From NCBI RefSeq assembly GCF_900188345.1, contig NZ_FZOD01000058.1, positions 1-63,641 of the forward strand: a stretch of 63,641 nucleotides of DNA, written 5' to 3'. Shown here one piece after another: positions 42,773 to 50,747 of the stretch. The stretch comes from Streptosporangium subroseum. GTDB lineage: Bacteria > Actinomycetota > Actinomycetes > Streptosporangiales > Streptosporangiaceae. Positions within the stretch are counted from its first letter, which is position 1. The number at the start of each line of letters is the position of its first letter. The position numbers were made by a program, and so were the translations under genes. Under the pieces are notes generated by a model, which saw only the letters and a list, made by a program, of their open reading frames with translations, searched no databases and had not been told where the DNA came from.

Positions 42773-43546
42773 CTAGGCGTCCAGCCAGGTCCTGGTGAAG
42801 GCGACGATGCGGGCGACGGCCGTCTCGACGACGGCCCGGCCGTCCTCCGGGGTGGCGTTGCGGGGATCGCCGAGCACGCCGTTGGGGCTGAGCCGGTCGT
42901 AGCGCATCGTGAGGGCGGGGTGGCCGCCCTGGAGCGACAGCCGGGAGACGGGGCCGAGTTCACCGAGGTGGGTGGTGCCGGGGGCGAGCCGCTCGGTGTG
43001 CACGAGGTGGGACGCCAGGTGGAGCATCTGGGCGGTCTCGGCCTCGCCGCTGTGCCCGTGGACCTCGCTGACCCGCATGCCGGCCACCACGTCGGCGGCC
43101 AGCGAGGTCAGCGGGGTCCAGGCGAACTGCAGGTCCGGATGGGTGGTGAGCAGGTCCTGGGCGACCGTGGTGAGAGTGGCGTTGTTGCCTCCGTGGCCGG
43201 TGATCACGAGGATCTTCCGCCAGCCGTGCCGGTGGAGGCTGTCGGCGTACTCGCGAACCACCGCGGCCAGGGTGGTGGTCGTCAGGGTGACGGTGCCCGC
43301 GAAGGCGAGGTGGTGCGGTGAGACGCCGACCGGCACCGACGGGCCGATCACCGCGGAGCCGGCGAGCTCCAGGGCCACCAGCTCGGCGACGTGCTCGGCG
43401 CGAATCGTGTCGGTGGCCATGGGCATGCCGGGCCCGTGCTGCTCGAACGCGCCCGCCGGAATGATGACCAGAGGGCTGGCACGCACGGCCTCGGCCGCTT
43501 CGAGCGTCGTCATCTCCCCGAGCCGTACGGGGCGCCGCCGGCTCAA
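42773..43546 (-). CDS. Creatininase family amidohydrolase
   Basis: The 257-residue metal-dependent hydrolase has the creatininase signatures. Metal ligands are Glu/His in PAGAFEQHGPGMPMATDTI, Asp/His in the following helix, and His/Glu in TGHGGNN and GHSGEAETAQML. The family covers creatininase, the mycofactocin peptidase MftE and FAPy deformylase. No mycofactocin genes are present, so the substrate is open. The start is a TTG at 43546 overlapping the GntR stop (TTGA), with AGGCGG 6 bases upstream. An ATG 33 bases inside has no proper SD. The coupling to GntR suggests both serve one small amide or peptide catabolic pathway, possibly with the AbgT importer. Confidence 0.88.
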   Translation of the reverse strand: MSRRRPVRLGEMTTLEAAEAVRASPLVIIPAGAFEQHGPGMPMATDTIRAEHVAELVALELAGSAVIGPSVPVGVSPHHLAFAGTVTLTTTTLAAVVREYADSLHRHGWRKILVITGHGGNNATLTTVAQDLLTTHPDLQFAWTPLTSLAADVVAGMRVSEVHGHSGEAETAQMLHLASHLVHTERLAPGTTHLGELGPVSRLSLQGGHPALTMRYDRLSPNGVLGDPRNATPEDGRAVVETAVARIVAFTRTWLDA

Positions 43547-44232
43547 CGGTCCGCCTCGGGGAACTCGGCGGCCGCGATCGCGTCCCGGATCGCCGTGAGA
43601 TGCTCGCGGGTGAGCCGCTCGGCTGCCTCCGCGTCGCCGTCGCGTACGGCTTCGAAGATCTCCACGTGCTCGGCGTGGTCCCGGGTCCGGTCGTTGTAGC
43701 GGTGCCGGATCTCGACCTGCTCACGCGCCCGCACGTGGAGCAGCGCCTCGACGGTTTCACGGAGCAGCGCGTTGCCGCTGGCCGCCGCCAGGGCGACATG
43801 GAAGTGCACGGACTGACGGAGCGACTCCTGCGGCGGATGCAGGGCGTTGGCCGACGCCGCCTTCAACTCCTCGACGGCCTCGGGAACCCTGATCCGGGCG
43901 GCGACCGCGGCGATCGCGGGCTCGACGACCAGGCGAGCCTCGACCAGTTCGAGCACCGACTCCCGCGTGCTGCGGGGCAGGTGCGGATTGGCCAGCAGCC
44001 GGCGGTCGATGCCCGGCCCGACGTAGGTGCCCGACCCGTGCCGGAACTCCACCACGCCGGTGGCCTCCAGCCGGCGCAGCGCCTCGCGCACCGTCGGCGT
44101 GGTGACCTCGAAGCGACGCGCCAGTTCCCGAGAGGAGGCCAGCACATCGCCGGGACCCAGTCGCTCACTGTGGATGATCTCGACGATGTCGTCTGCCAGT
44201 CGCTCGGACAACGACTGCTCGCTGTAACTCAT
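43543..44232 (-). CDS. GntR/FadR family transcriptional regulator
   Basis: The 229-residue regulator has a GntR winged HTH at 5-72 (LADDIVEIIHSERLGPGDVL, then FEVTTPTVREALRRLEATGV) and a FadR-type all-helical FCD domain at 90-220. The FCD domain has metal-binding positions in RQSVHFHVALAAASGN, ALLHVRAREQ and REHLTAIRDAI. The ATG at 44232 has no SD. A promoter with TTGACA and TCTATT ends 6 bases before it, so the mRNA is probably leaderless. A perfect palindrome AAGTGAATAGATCACTT overlaps the -10, implying autorepression. The creatininase gene is translationally coupled downstream. Confidence 0.92.
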   Translation of the reverse strand: MSYSEQSLSERLADDIVEIIHSERLGPGDVLASSRELARRFEVTTPTVREALRRLEATGVVEFRHGSGTYVGPGIDRRLLANPHLPRSTRESVLELVEARLVVEPAIAAVAARIRVPEAVEELKAASANALHPPQESLRQSVHFHVALAAASGNALLRETVEALLHVRAREQVEIRHRYNDRTRDHAEHVEIFEAVRDGDAEAAERLTREHLTAIRDAIAAAEFPEADR

Positions 44233-44233
44233 A

Positions 44234-44268
44234 AAGTGAATAGATCACTTGATCTCTTTGTGTGTCAA
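44234..44268 (-). promoter_or_regulatory. Leaderless promoter with overlapping GntR-type operator
   Basis: On the minus strand TTGACA (44268-44263) and TCTATT (44244-44239) are 18 bases apart, and the -10 ends 6 bases before the ATG. The 17-base inverted repeat AAGTGA-5-TCACTT (44234-44250) covers the -10 and the transcription start. Upstream, 44270-44584 shows no gene or signal I recognise. Confidence 0.65.
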
Positions 44269-44584
44269 CGGGTGTGACCGGATTGTCTCCGGAGCATCAC
44301 CCACCCCATGGGCCTCAGGTGAGGCGGATTTTCAGACGAGACCGCAGGTTGGACGGTCTCCCGGGTTGCTGCCACCGGCGCGACCGCGACACGTGGGACT
44401 TCACCCCCGCCGAGGAGATCGGTGCGACCTGCCGCGGGACGGAAGCCGGGCGCTGGCTGAGATCTCGAATTCCCGGAGGTGGACCGTGGAGGCCGAGTCG
44501 GAGATGCTGGCGAGTCTGGGGGGCGGCGCTGGTCGGACCGATGATCCATAGGCGCGCCCTGGCGTCGTCCCAGCACCTCGGCCC

Positions 44585-45715
44585 TCACACAGGTCTGGCG
44601 AGCCGGGCGAAGGAGAGCACGACAACCGTCGACAGCAGCCAGCCCAGCAGGCCGGCCACGTTCAACAGCGCCGAGACCATCGCTCCAGCCGGGCTGCGCG
44701 TCTCGGGATACCACGTCGCGCGCTGGCCCAGCGAGATGAGCGGGACGACGGTGTCCACCGTGTAGAACAGCGGGTCGAAGCAGCGCACCTGCCCATCCCC
44801 ACACGGCCCGGGACGGGCGTCGCGCCCCGCCGCGGTCGCCGTACCGTCTTCGGGCGTCGCCACGTCATCCACGGTGACCAGCCGGCCGTCCACCACGTAG
44901 ACGTTTCCGCGCGGATCGGTGGCTCGCAGGGTCTGCTGGACCGCGGGGCTCAGCATCATGACGCCCACCAGGGCGAGCAGGGCGCCCAGCAGCCACAGCA
45001 CCCGGCCCGGCCGGTAGCCGTAGCCGACGGTGAGCCCGTAGAGCAGGTCACGGGCGTTCCTGATCACACGGCGCGGCGAGCGGCCGCCCGGCGACGGCGC
45101 CCGCCTGGCCTGCCGGCGCTGTTCGATGAGCAGCCGCTCGGCCTCCACCGAATGGCCGTGCCGGCGGAACACCCTGGCCGCCTGCTCGTAGGGACCGGCG
45201 TCGAAGGGGACCATCCCGCGCAGCCAGTCGCGACGGGCCCGCCAGTCCCAGGCGCCGTCGAACCGGTCGTAGACGAATCCCGCGATCTCCGACTCGCACA
45301 GCCAGACGGCCGCGCTGCAGGAGGTGCTGGCCGAGGTCCACAGGTCGCCGGTGATGTGCGATCTGGACAGATCCAGGTCGCGGCGGACCCGTAGTCCGTT
45401 GGCCATGACGCCGGGAATCGTGCAGCCGTCGAACGCCAGCATGTGCAGGTCGGCGCCGTCCAGATGGACGGGCCGGTCGAACACGCAGTCGGTGAAGCGG
45501 AGCGGGAAGGAGATCTCCATCCCGCTCAGGTCGAGATCGCCGCCGATTCTGGCGCGCTCGATCGCCAGTCCGCGCGGGTCGATCTCCTCGCGGTCCCGTC
45601 GGCAAAGCTCACGGACCAGGCTGCCTTCGACGACGAGTTCCTCGCCGTCCTGTGCCCGCGGAACCCGGCCTGCCGCGCAGGCCCGAAACAGGGACGCCTC
45701 ATCGATCACGGTCAC
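44585..45715 (-). CDS. Membrane-anchored pentapeptide-like protein, possibly contracted
   Basis: The 376-residue protein has N-terminal residues 45-150 reading as beta-solenoid, pentapeptide-like sequence (IGGDLDLSGMEISFPLRFTD, then VRRDLDLSRSHITGDLW). A Trp/Arg-rich segment (WDWRARRDWLRGM), EQAARVFRRHGHSVEAERLL, and a C-terminal membrane module with three hydrophobic segments (WLLGALLALVGVMMLSPAV; VDTVVPLISLGQ; LLGWLLSTVVVLSFARLARP) follow. I recall longer actinomycete relatives called membrane-associated oxidoreductases, with many more beta repeats between the CESEI and YDRF segments. An internal contraction is therefore likely but unproven. No redox motif is visible. It is transcribed alone. 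Confidence 0.6.
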   Translation of the reverse strand: MTVIDEASLFRACAAGRVPRAQDGEELVVEGSLVRELCRRDREEIDPRGLAIERARIGGDLDLSGMEISFPLRFTDCVFDRPVHLDGADLHMLAFDGCTIPGVMANGLRVRRDLDLSRSHITGDLWTSASTSCSAAVWLCESEIAGFVYDRFDGAWDWRARRDWLRGMVPFDAGPYEQAARVFRRHGHSVEAERLLIEQRRQARRAPSPGGRSPRRVIRNARDLLYGLTVGYGYRPGRVLWLLGALLALVGVMMLSPAVQQTLRATDPRGNVYVVDGRLVTVDDVATPEDGTATAAGRDARPGPCGDGQVRCFDPLFYTVDTVVPLISLGQRATWYPETRSPAGAMVSALLNVAGLLGWLLSTVVVLSFARLARPV

Positions 45716-45944
45716 GCCGCCCGGACCCCCGCCGGCCCGTGGGAAACAGGGCGGAGGCCCCTGCCCGGGCCTGGCGATCCGGCCACCTCATCCGGGTGGA
45801 TCCGTAACCCGGCCCCGATCATTTCCGTGGCGCGGGACCGCCGCCGCGCGCGGCCGGGCACCTGTCCGGTGACCGCGGCACCCCTGGAGCCGCCTGACCC
45901 GAGATTTCTCCACCGCCACATGGGCTCAGGTTAATCTCGTGGCT

Positions 45945-45958
45945 TTCCGCATGCGGAA
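45945..45958. promoter_or_regulatory. Perfect 14-base palindrome
   Basis: TTCCGCATGCGGAA is a perfect palindrome in the 299-base gap between the pentapeptide-like gene (start 45715, minus) and the SnoaL-like gene (stop 46015, minus). It could be an operator for the former, 230 bases upstream of its start. Nothing else is recognised in the gap. Confidence 0.4.
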
Positions 45959-46014
45959 GTGATGGGAACAATGCAGGAAGATCGCGAAATGCCACCGGAG
46001 TACAGGGCTTGACC

Positions 46015-46440
46015 CTAGCCGAGGGCGTGGCCGCCGTCGTTCCAGCCGCCGGCCATCTGCCGGGTGTCGAAGAAGCAGTCGGTGAACCGGCGGATCTTGC
46101 CGTCTTCGACCTCGGACACGCCGACGACGTCGAAGGCGGTCAGCGGCTTGCCGTCCTTGTCGAGCATCGTCTCGTGCCGCTCGGCGAACACCACGTTGCC
46201 GTTGGCCGCGACGTTCGGCAGTTCGACCGCGTATCCGTGGATGCCCGCGTTGGCGCGTGCGCGTTCGAGGTCCTCGAGCATCGCGTCGAGCTTCTTGATC
46301 GGATTGTCCGGAGACATGAACGAGACCAGCTCGAGGTCCTCGTGCAGCCAGCGCCTGGAGGACGCCACCGCGTCGTCGAAGGTCGGGCCGAACTGCGCCC
46401 AGTAGTTGCGGACAACATCCTCAGGGGAGATATCAGTCAT
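46015..46440 (-). CDS. SnoaL/limonene-epoxide-hydrolase-like NTF2-fold protein
   Basis: The 141-residue cytoplasmic alpha+beta barrel protein reads as the limonene-1,2-epoxide hydrolase/SnoaL branch of NTF2-like proteins: VVRNYWAQFGPTFDDAVASS, then LHEDLELVSFMSPDNP, VVFAERHETMLDKDGK, VVGVSEVEDGKIRRFTDCFF and a short C-terminal helix. The charged residues E/R/D in FAERHE and RFTDCFFD occupy the active-site positions of that group, but the function may be isomerase, hydrolase or binding. It lies 117 bases upstream of the asnB stop, on the same strand downstream of asnB, and may or may not be co-transcribed. Confidence 0.75.
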   Translation of the reverse strand: MTDISPEDVVRNYWAQFGPTFDDAVASSRRWLHEDLELVSFMSPDNPIKKLDAMLEDLERARANAGIHGYAVELPNVAANGNVVFAERHETMLDKDGKPLTAFDVVGVSEVEDGKIRRFTDCFFDTRQMAGGWNDGGHALG

Positions 46441-46557
46441 GGGGCAACCGTGTCGTACCTGTGTCTACAGACGGTTCACATTTCATGCATGGGCGTCCTC
46501 GCCCCGGCCCGCCGGTCTCGACGGGGCGGGGCGAATCAGCCGTCAGGGCGGAGCGGG

Positions 46558-48396
46558 TCACGAGGTGGTGATGGTCGGCCTGTAGATGTCCAGCCAGAGC
46601 GAGAGGTCGAGGGCGCGCTCGATCGCGCGTCGGGCGAGGGGCATCGCCTGCGGGGTGTCGGCCTCGACGGCGCGGCGCAGGCCCTCGCGGTCGATGATGT
46701 CGAACACCGGGTTGGCGGCGTCCGCGAGGACGTCGCGTGCGCTGTTCCGCAGCGTCGTCGCGTACGCCGGATCCTGGGTGGAGGGGTAGGGGCTCTTGGT
46801 CCGCTCCACCACCGACTGGGGGAGCACGTCGGCGGTCGCGCCGCGCAGGAGGCTCTTCTCCCGGCCGTCGTAGGTCTTGAGTGCCCACGGGGCGTTGTAG
46901 ACGTACTCGACGAGGCGATGATCGCAGAACGGCACGCGGACCTCGAGGCCGACGGCCATGCTGGTGCGGTCCTTGCGGTCCAGCAGCACGCGGACGAAGC
47001 GGGTGAGATACAGGTGGGAGATGCGGCGCATCCGATACTCGAAGTCGCTCTCGCCGTCCAGCCTCTCGATCGTGGCGACGGCGGCGTCGTAGCTGTCCTG
47101 GATGTAGCGGCCGAGGTCGAGGGCCCGGCCGAACTCCTGGTTGAGGAAGGTCCGCCGGGGTGATTCACCGGTGAGGGACGCCAGCCAGGGGAAGGTGTCG
47201 GCCTGCTGGACCTTGGGACTGAAGAACTGCTGGTACCCCCCGAACACCTCGTCGGCGGACTCCCCGGACAGCGCGACGGTCGAGTGCCGGCGGATGGCGG
47301 AGAACAGGAGGTAGAGCGAGGCGTCCATGTCTCCCAGGCCCATCGGGGTGTCCCGGGCGCGGATGATGTTCGCCCGCGTCTCGGGGTCGGCGAGGGCGGC
47401 GGAGTCGAGCACGATGTCCTCGTGGTCGGTGCCGGACTGCTTGGCGACGTCGTGCACGTAGGGGGTGTCGGGCGTGGCGCGCAGCGCGGTGGCGACGAAG
47501 TTCTCGGCCTGCCCGGCGAAGTCGACGGCGAAGCTGCGCAGGGTCTCCCCGGTGCCCGACAGCTGCCCGGCGGCGATCGCGGTCAGGGCCGAGGAGTCCA
47601 GCCCGCCGGACAGGAGCACGCAGCGCGGGACGTCGGCGACGAGCTGGCGGCGGACGATGTCGTCGAGCAGGTCGCGGACGTGCGCCACCGACGTCTCACG
47701 GTCGTCGAGGTGGGGTGCGGTCCGCAGCGACCAGTACCTGTCGATGCGCAGACCATTGCGGTCGACCCTGATGACGGTGCCCGGCTCCACCTCTCGCATG
47801 CCCTTCCAGATCGCGAGGCCGGGTGTCCTGACGAAGGCGAACAGCTCCCGGAGCCCGTCGAGCCCCACGGCCGTCTCGGCCAGCGGGTTGGCGAGGATGG
47901 CCTTGGGCTCGGAGCCGAACAGCACCCCGTCGGGGGTCGGGTAGTAGAAGAGCGGCTTGACGCCCATGCGGTCCCGGATCATGACCAGTTTGTTGTGCCG
48001 CCCGTCCCAGATCGCGAAGGCGAACATGCCGTTCAGGTGCTCGGCGACCGCTTCGCCCCACTCCAGATAGCCGTGCAGCACGACCTCGGTGTCGGAGGTC
48101 GTGCGCAGGACGTGGCCGCGTCGCAGGAGCTCGTTCCGCAGCTCGGGAAAGTTGTAGGTCTCGCCGGAGTACACCAGCGTGACGTCACCGTCGGGAGTCC
48201 GCACGCTCATCGGCTGCCGCCCCCCGGGCAGGTCGATGATCGCAAGCCGGCGATGGCCGAGAGCGGCGTGCTCCGTCACCCAGATCCCCTCGTCGTCCGG
48301 CCCCCGGCGAGCCATGGTCATGGTCATCGTCTCGACGGTGGGGCGTTCCTCCCGCAGGTCGCGTTCGAAGGACACCCATCCCGTGATTCCGCACAT
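46558..48396 (-). CDS. asnB: Glutamine-hydrolysing asparagine synthetase
   Basis: The 612-residue enzyme makes asparagine from aspartate, glutamine and ATP. The class-II glutaminase nucleophile Cys2 is present right after the start (MCGITGWVSF), with AALGHRRLAIIDLPGGRQPM and NGMFAFAIWDGR. The synthetase domain has the PP-loop in CVLLSGGLDSSALTAIAAG and VALSGESADEVFGGY, then RKDRTSMAVGLEVRVPFCDH. Both active sites look intact, so it is a true AsnB rather than a lasso-peptide cyclase or beta-lactam synthetase. It is divergent from a TetR gene 132 bases away, with repeat operators between them; control of asnB by that TetR protein is likely. Confidence 0.9.
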   Translation of the reverse strand: MCGITGWVSFERDLREERPTVETMTMTMARRGPDDEGIWVTEHAALGHRRLAIIDLPGGRQPMSVRTPDGDVTLVYSGETYNFPELRNELLRRGHVLRTTSDTEVVLHGYLEWGEAVAEHLNGMFAFAIWDGRHNKLVMIRDRMGVKPLFYYPTPDGVLFGSEPKAILANPLAETAVGLDGLRELFAFVRTPGLAIWKGMREVEPGTVIRVDRNGLRIDRYWSLRTAPHLDDRETSVAHVRDLLDDIVRRQLVADVPRCVLLSGGLDSSALTAIAAGQLSGTGETLRSFAVDFAGQAENFVATALRATPDTPYVHDVAKQSGTDHEDIVLDSAALADPETRANIIRARDTPMGLGDMDASLYLLFSAIRRHSTVALSGESADEVFGGYQQFFSPKVQQADTFPWLASLTGESPRRTFLNQEFGRALDLGRYIQDSYDAAVATIERLDGESDFEYRMRRISHLYLTRFVRVLLDRKDRTSMAVGLEVRVPFCDHRLVEYVYNAPWALKTYDGREKSLLRGATADVLPQSVVERTKSPYPSTQDPAYATTLRNSARDVLADAANPVFDIIDREGLRRAVEADTPQAMPLARRAIERALDLSLWLDIYRPTITTS

Positions 48397-48460
48397 GTTC
48401 GATCCCCTGTCTCACCGAGGTTGTATCGCCGGTCGCGTCGCGGTACTCCCATTTTCGCTA

Positions 48461-48489
48461 CCCTTAGTGTAAGAATGCCCTTAGTGAAG
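48461..48489. promoter_or_regulatory. Tandem CCCTTAGTG operator between asnB and TetR gene
   Basis: CCCTTAGTG occurs at 48461 and 48478, 17 bases apart. The first forms the small palindrome CTTAGTGTAAG and the second CTTAGTGAAG. They lie midway between the divergent starts (48396 and 48529), overlapping any asnB promoter. They are probably two TetR dimer sites. Confidence 0.55.
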
Positions 48490-48528
48490 TCAAATGGCGA
48501 CAAGGTCGAAAACCGGTAGGCTGTGACC

Positions 48529-49164
48529 ATGCGAGCAGGTGGACTGCGGGAGCTGAAGAAGACCCAGACACGCCAGCTCATCGCCGATACGGCGGCCTCG
48601 CTCTTCCGCGCTCAGGGATATGACGAGGTCACGGTCGACGAGATCGCCGCGGCCGCCCAGGTGTCGAAGAAGACGGTGTTCAACCACTTCCCCACCAAGG
48701 AGGACCTGGTCTTCTACCGGGCCGACGAGCGTGAGGCCATGTCGTTGGCCGCCGTCCGTGAGCGTCCGCCCGGGGTCTCCATCCTCGACTCGTTCCGGCA
48801 GCTCTGTTCCGCGCAGGCCAGGCTGATTCCGGGGATCCGGCGGGATCTCGCACGTCCTCGTGGGTTCTACGACCTCGTGAACGGCAACCCGTCTCTGCAG
48901 CGCAAGATGTACGAGGTCAACGCCCACCTCATGAGCACCCTCGCGGAGGCGCTGGCGTCCGAGGCCGGCGCGGAGGCCGACGATCCCATCCCGTCCATCG
49001 TCGCCTCCACCCTGATCGGCGCGCAGCGGACGCTGTACCGCCGGCTGCGCGAGCGGGTGGCGAGCGGCGACGACGACGAGACGATCGAGTCCGCCCACCA
49101 GCGCGATGTCCGCCGGGTCTTCGACCGGCTCCGCGACGGTCTGGGGGACTACCCTCCGCAGTGA
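48529..49164 (+). CDS. TetR family regulator divergent from asnB
   Basis: The 211-residue repressor has a TetR HTH at about 8-55 (TRQLIADTAASLFRAQGYDEV in parts, then VDEIAAAAQVSKKTVFNHF and PTKEDLVFYR) and a helical effector domain with FYDLVNGNPSLQRKMYEV and ASTLIGAQRTLYRRL. The ATG at 48529 is preferred over GTG at 48523 because TAGGCT ends exactly 6 bases before it, the leaderless-promoter geometry. A weak GGTAGG could alternatively act as SD. Paired CCCTTAGTG elements in the gap to asnB suggest it represses asnB and itself. The ligand is unknown. Confidence 0.88.
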   Translation: MRAGGLRELKKTQTRQLIADTAASLFRAQGYDEVTVDEIAAAAQVSKKTVFNHFPTKEDLVFYRADEREAMSLAAVRERPPGVSILDSFRQLCSAQARLIPGIRRDLARPRGFYDLVNGNPSLQRKMYEVNAHLMSTLAEALASEAGAEADDPIPSIVASTLIGAQRTLYRRLRERVASGDDDETIESAHQRDVRRVFDRLRDGLGDYPPQ

Positions 49165-49192
49165 GCCGGTCCGGGCCGCGGGCAGCCTGGCC

Positions 49193-49232
49193 CCGCGCAC
49201 GCCGACCGGCTTTGTCCGGTCGGCGTGCGCGG
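49193..49232 (+). terminator. Strong terminator after the TetR gene
   Basis: A perfect 17-bp stem (CCGCGCACGCCGACCGG and its complement) with a CTTTGT loop begins 29 bases past the TetR stop. Nothing else is recognised up to 49382. Confidence 0.85.
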
Positions 49233-49382
49233 AGGTGGCATCCGGGCCGCCCGCCGTACCCGGGCTGCCGCACCCAGCGTCCGCCGCACTTGACGTCCGC
49301 CATGCCCAGTCGGCTACGCCTCGGGTGAACGCGGTCATGCTTTCGGCGAATTCGAGACGCCGTTGACTCCTCCGGGGTCAGG

Positions 49383-50387
49383 ATGGCCGGTATGAGGCTT
49401 CTTGTCCTGGGTGGGACGCATTTTGTGGGACGAGCCGTCGTCGAGACGGCACTGGCGCGGGGTGACGAGGTCACCACGCTCAACCGGGGGATGAGCAGGC
49501 CCGCCGCGACGGGGACGGACTCGATCATCGCGGACCGGACCGACCCCGAGGCACTGCGCACGGCTCTCGGAGACCGGGAGTGGGACGCGATCATCGACAC
49601 CTGGAGCGGAGCGCCGCGCGTGGTCCGCGACGCGTGCGGGCTGCTGGCCGGCCGGGCCGGTCACTACGGGTACGTGTCCAGCCGATCGGTTCACGAGTGG
49701 CCGATGCCGATCGGCGCCGACGAGCACGCCCCACTGGTCGCCGGCGATCCGGACGGGGACGACGCCGAGGACTACGCCGCGGCCAAACGCGGCGGCGAGC
49801 TCGCCGCCCTGCGGGCGTTCGGTGACAGAGCCCTGCTCGCCCGCGCCGGACTGGTCCTGGGTCCTTACGAGAACATCGGGCGGCTGCCCTGGTGGTTGCG
49901 CCGCATCGAGCGCGGCGGCCGGGTCCTGGCGCCCGGCGATCCCGCCCGTCCGCTCCAGTACATCGACGCGAGGGACCTGGCGGCGTGGATGCTCGTCGCC
50001 GCGGAGCGCGGTGTCGGCGGCGCGTTCAACACGGTCAGCCGCCTCGGGCACACCACCATGGGCGAACTGCTCGCCACGGCGGTGAAGACAGTCGGGTCAG
50101 ACGCCGAGCTGGTCTGGACCCCACCCGAAGTGATCGAGGAAGCGGGTATCGGCCCGTGGGTCGAGTTGCCGATCTGGTTGCCGGACAACGCCGAGTTCGG
50201 CGGTCTGATCAGCGGAGACGTCTCCGCCGCCTACAACGCCGGGCTCACCTGCCGACCGGTCCAGGAGACGGTCGCCGACACCTGGGCCTGGCTCCAGGCG
50301 GAGGGCGACCCACACCTTCGAACGGACAGGCCCCAGGTCGGGCTCGACCCCGCCAAGGAGAAGCAGGCGCTCGACAGGGTCGTCTGA
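49383..50387 (+). CDS. NAD-dependent epimerase/reductase-like protein (atypical extended SDR)
   Basis: The 334-residue Rossmann protein has an N-terminal dinucleotide motif MRLLVLGGTHFVGRAVVETA, with GGTHFVG in place of the classic GxxGxxG, followed by EVTTLNRG. The catalytic Tyr/Lys of extended SDRs are not in canonical YxxxK form, though HYGYVSSRSVHEW and DYAAAKRGGELAAL are in the right region. C-terminal elements YIDARDLAAWMLVAAERGVGG and PIWLPDN are typical of the family annotated reductases/epimerases in actinomycetes. ATG at 49392 is an equally good start. It stands alone after a strong terminator; the substrate is unknown. Confidence 0.82.
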   Translation: MAGMRLLVLGGTHFVGRAVVETALARGDEVTTLNRGMSRPAATGTDSIIADRTDPEALRTALGDREWDAIIDTWSGAPRVVRDACGLLAGRAGHYGYVSSRSVHEWPMPIGADEHAPLVAGDPDGDDAEDYAAAKRGGELAALRAFGDRALLARAGLVLGPYENIGRLPWWLRRIERGGRVLAPGDPARPLQYIDARDLAAWMLVAAERGVGGAFNTVSRLGHTTMGELLATAVKTVGSDAELVWTPPEVIEEAGIGPWVELPIWLPDNAEFGGLISGDVSAAYNAGLTCRPVQETVADTWAWLQAEGDPHLRTDRPQVGLDPAKEKQALDRVV

Positions 50388-50671
50388 AGATCATGACGAG
50401 TGCGAAGCGTCCTGGATTCCGCTTCGAGTGGGCCGTACGAGCTCGCTTCTGATAGGTCGTAAGGGTCACGTTTGGGTGGGTCGTACGGGTTCGAGCGGGC
50501 GGTATGCGGAATGAAGGGGTTCGCGACGCGCTCGGCGCGCTCCGGCGTACGGGCCCCTGCCGCGGGACCGGGTGAAGCCGCGGTGCGTCGAGGCTGGGCG
50601 ATGGCCGACGCCGCGGCAGCGCCGAGCAGCGAGCTTTGGGTCAGGCTCAGGGGTCGTCTCGCGTTCAACAC
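50231..50671 (-). CDS. Hypothetical ORF from the leftward arm of the symmetric promoter
   Basis: A 146-codon frame starts at GTG 50671 (VLNARRPLSLTQSSLLGAAA). The first 30 residues could be a membrane or signal segment; the rest is low-complexity and runs antisense into the 3' end of the epimerase gene, so only the beginning is plausible. The support is positional. A clear promoter (TTGACC-17-TACATT) ends exactly 6 bases before the GTG, mirroring the rightward promoter. It may be the stump of a truncated gene. Confidence 0.35.
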   Translation of the reverse strand: MLNARRPLSLTQSSLLGAAAASAIAQPRRTAASPGPAAGARTPERAERVANPFIPHTARSNPYDPPKRDPYDLSEASSYGPLEAESRTLRTRHDLQTTLSSACFSLAGSSPTWGLSVRRCGSPSAWSQAQVSATVSWTGRQVSPAL

Positions 50672-50677
50672 GGCAAA

Positions 50678-50741
50678 AATGTAAGGTTGGCCTTCCATAT
50701 GGTCAAGGATCCTTGACTATATGGAACGGTCGCTTTACCTT
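50678..50741. promoter_or_regulatory. Mirror-symmetric divergent leaderless promoter with 34-base palindrome
   Basis: A palindrome at 50693-50726 (arms TTCCATATGGTCAAGGA and TCCTTGACTATATGGAA, one mismatched pair) contains the -35 hexamers of both directions. These are TTGACT (50713) -17- TACCTT (50736-50741) to the right and TTGACC (50706-50701) -17- TACATT (50683-50678) to the left. Each -10 ends 6 bases before a start codon (ATG 50748, GTG 50671). The centre at 50709.5 is equidistant from both. One dimeric repressor could close both promoters; the XRE protein encoded downstream is the candidate. Confidence 0.8.
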
Positions 50742-50747
50742 CGTGTC

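Noticed and set aside
42773..43546. MftE and a mycofactocin cluster
   Set aside because: The creatininase-family gene lacks any mftA-mftD or mftF neighbour in the window.
46558..48396. AsnB as part of a lasso peptide or nonribosomal peptide cluster
   Set aside because: Both glutaminase and synthetase sites are intact and no precursor peptide, B-type protein, NRPS or PKS gene is nearby.
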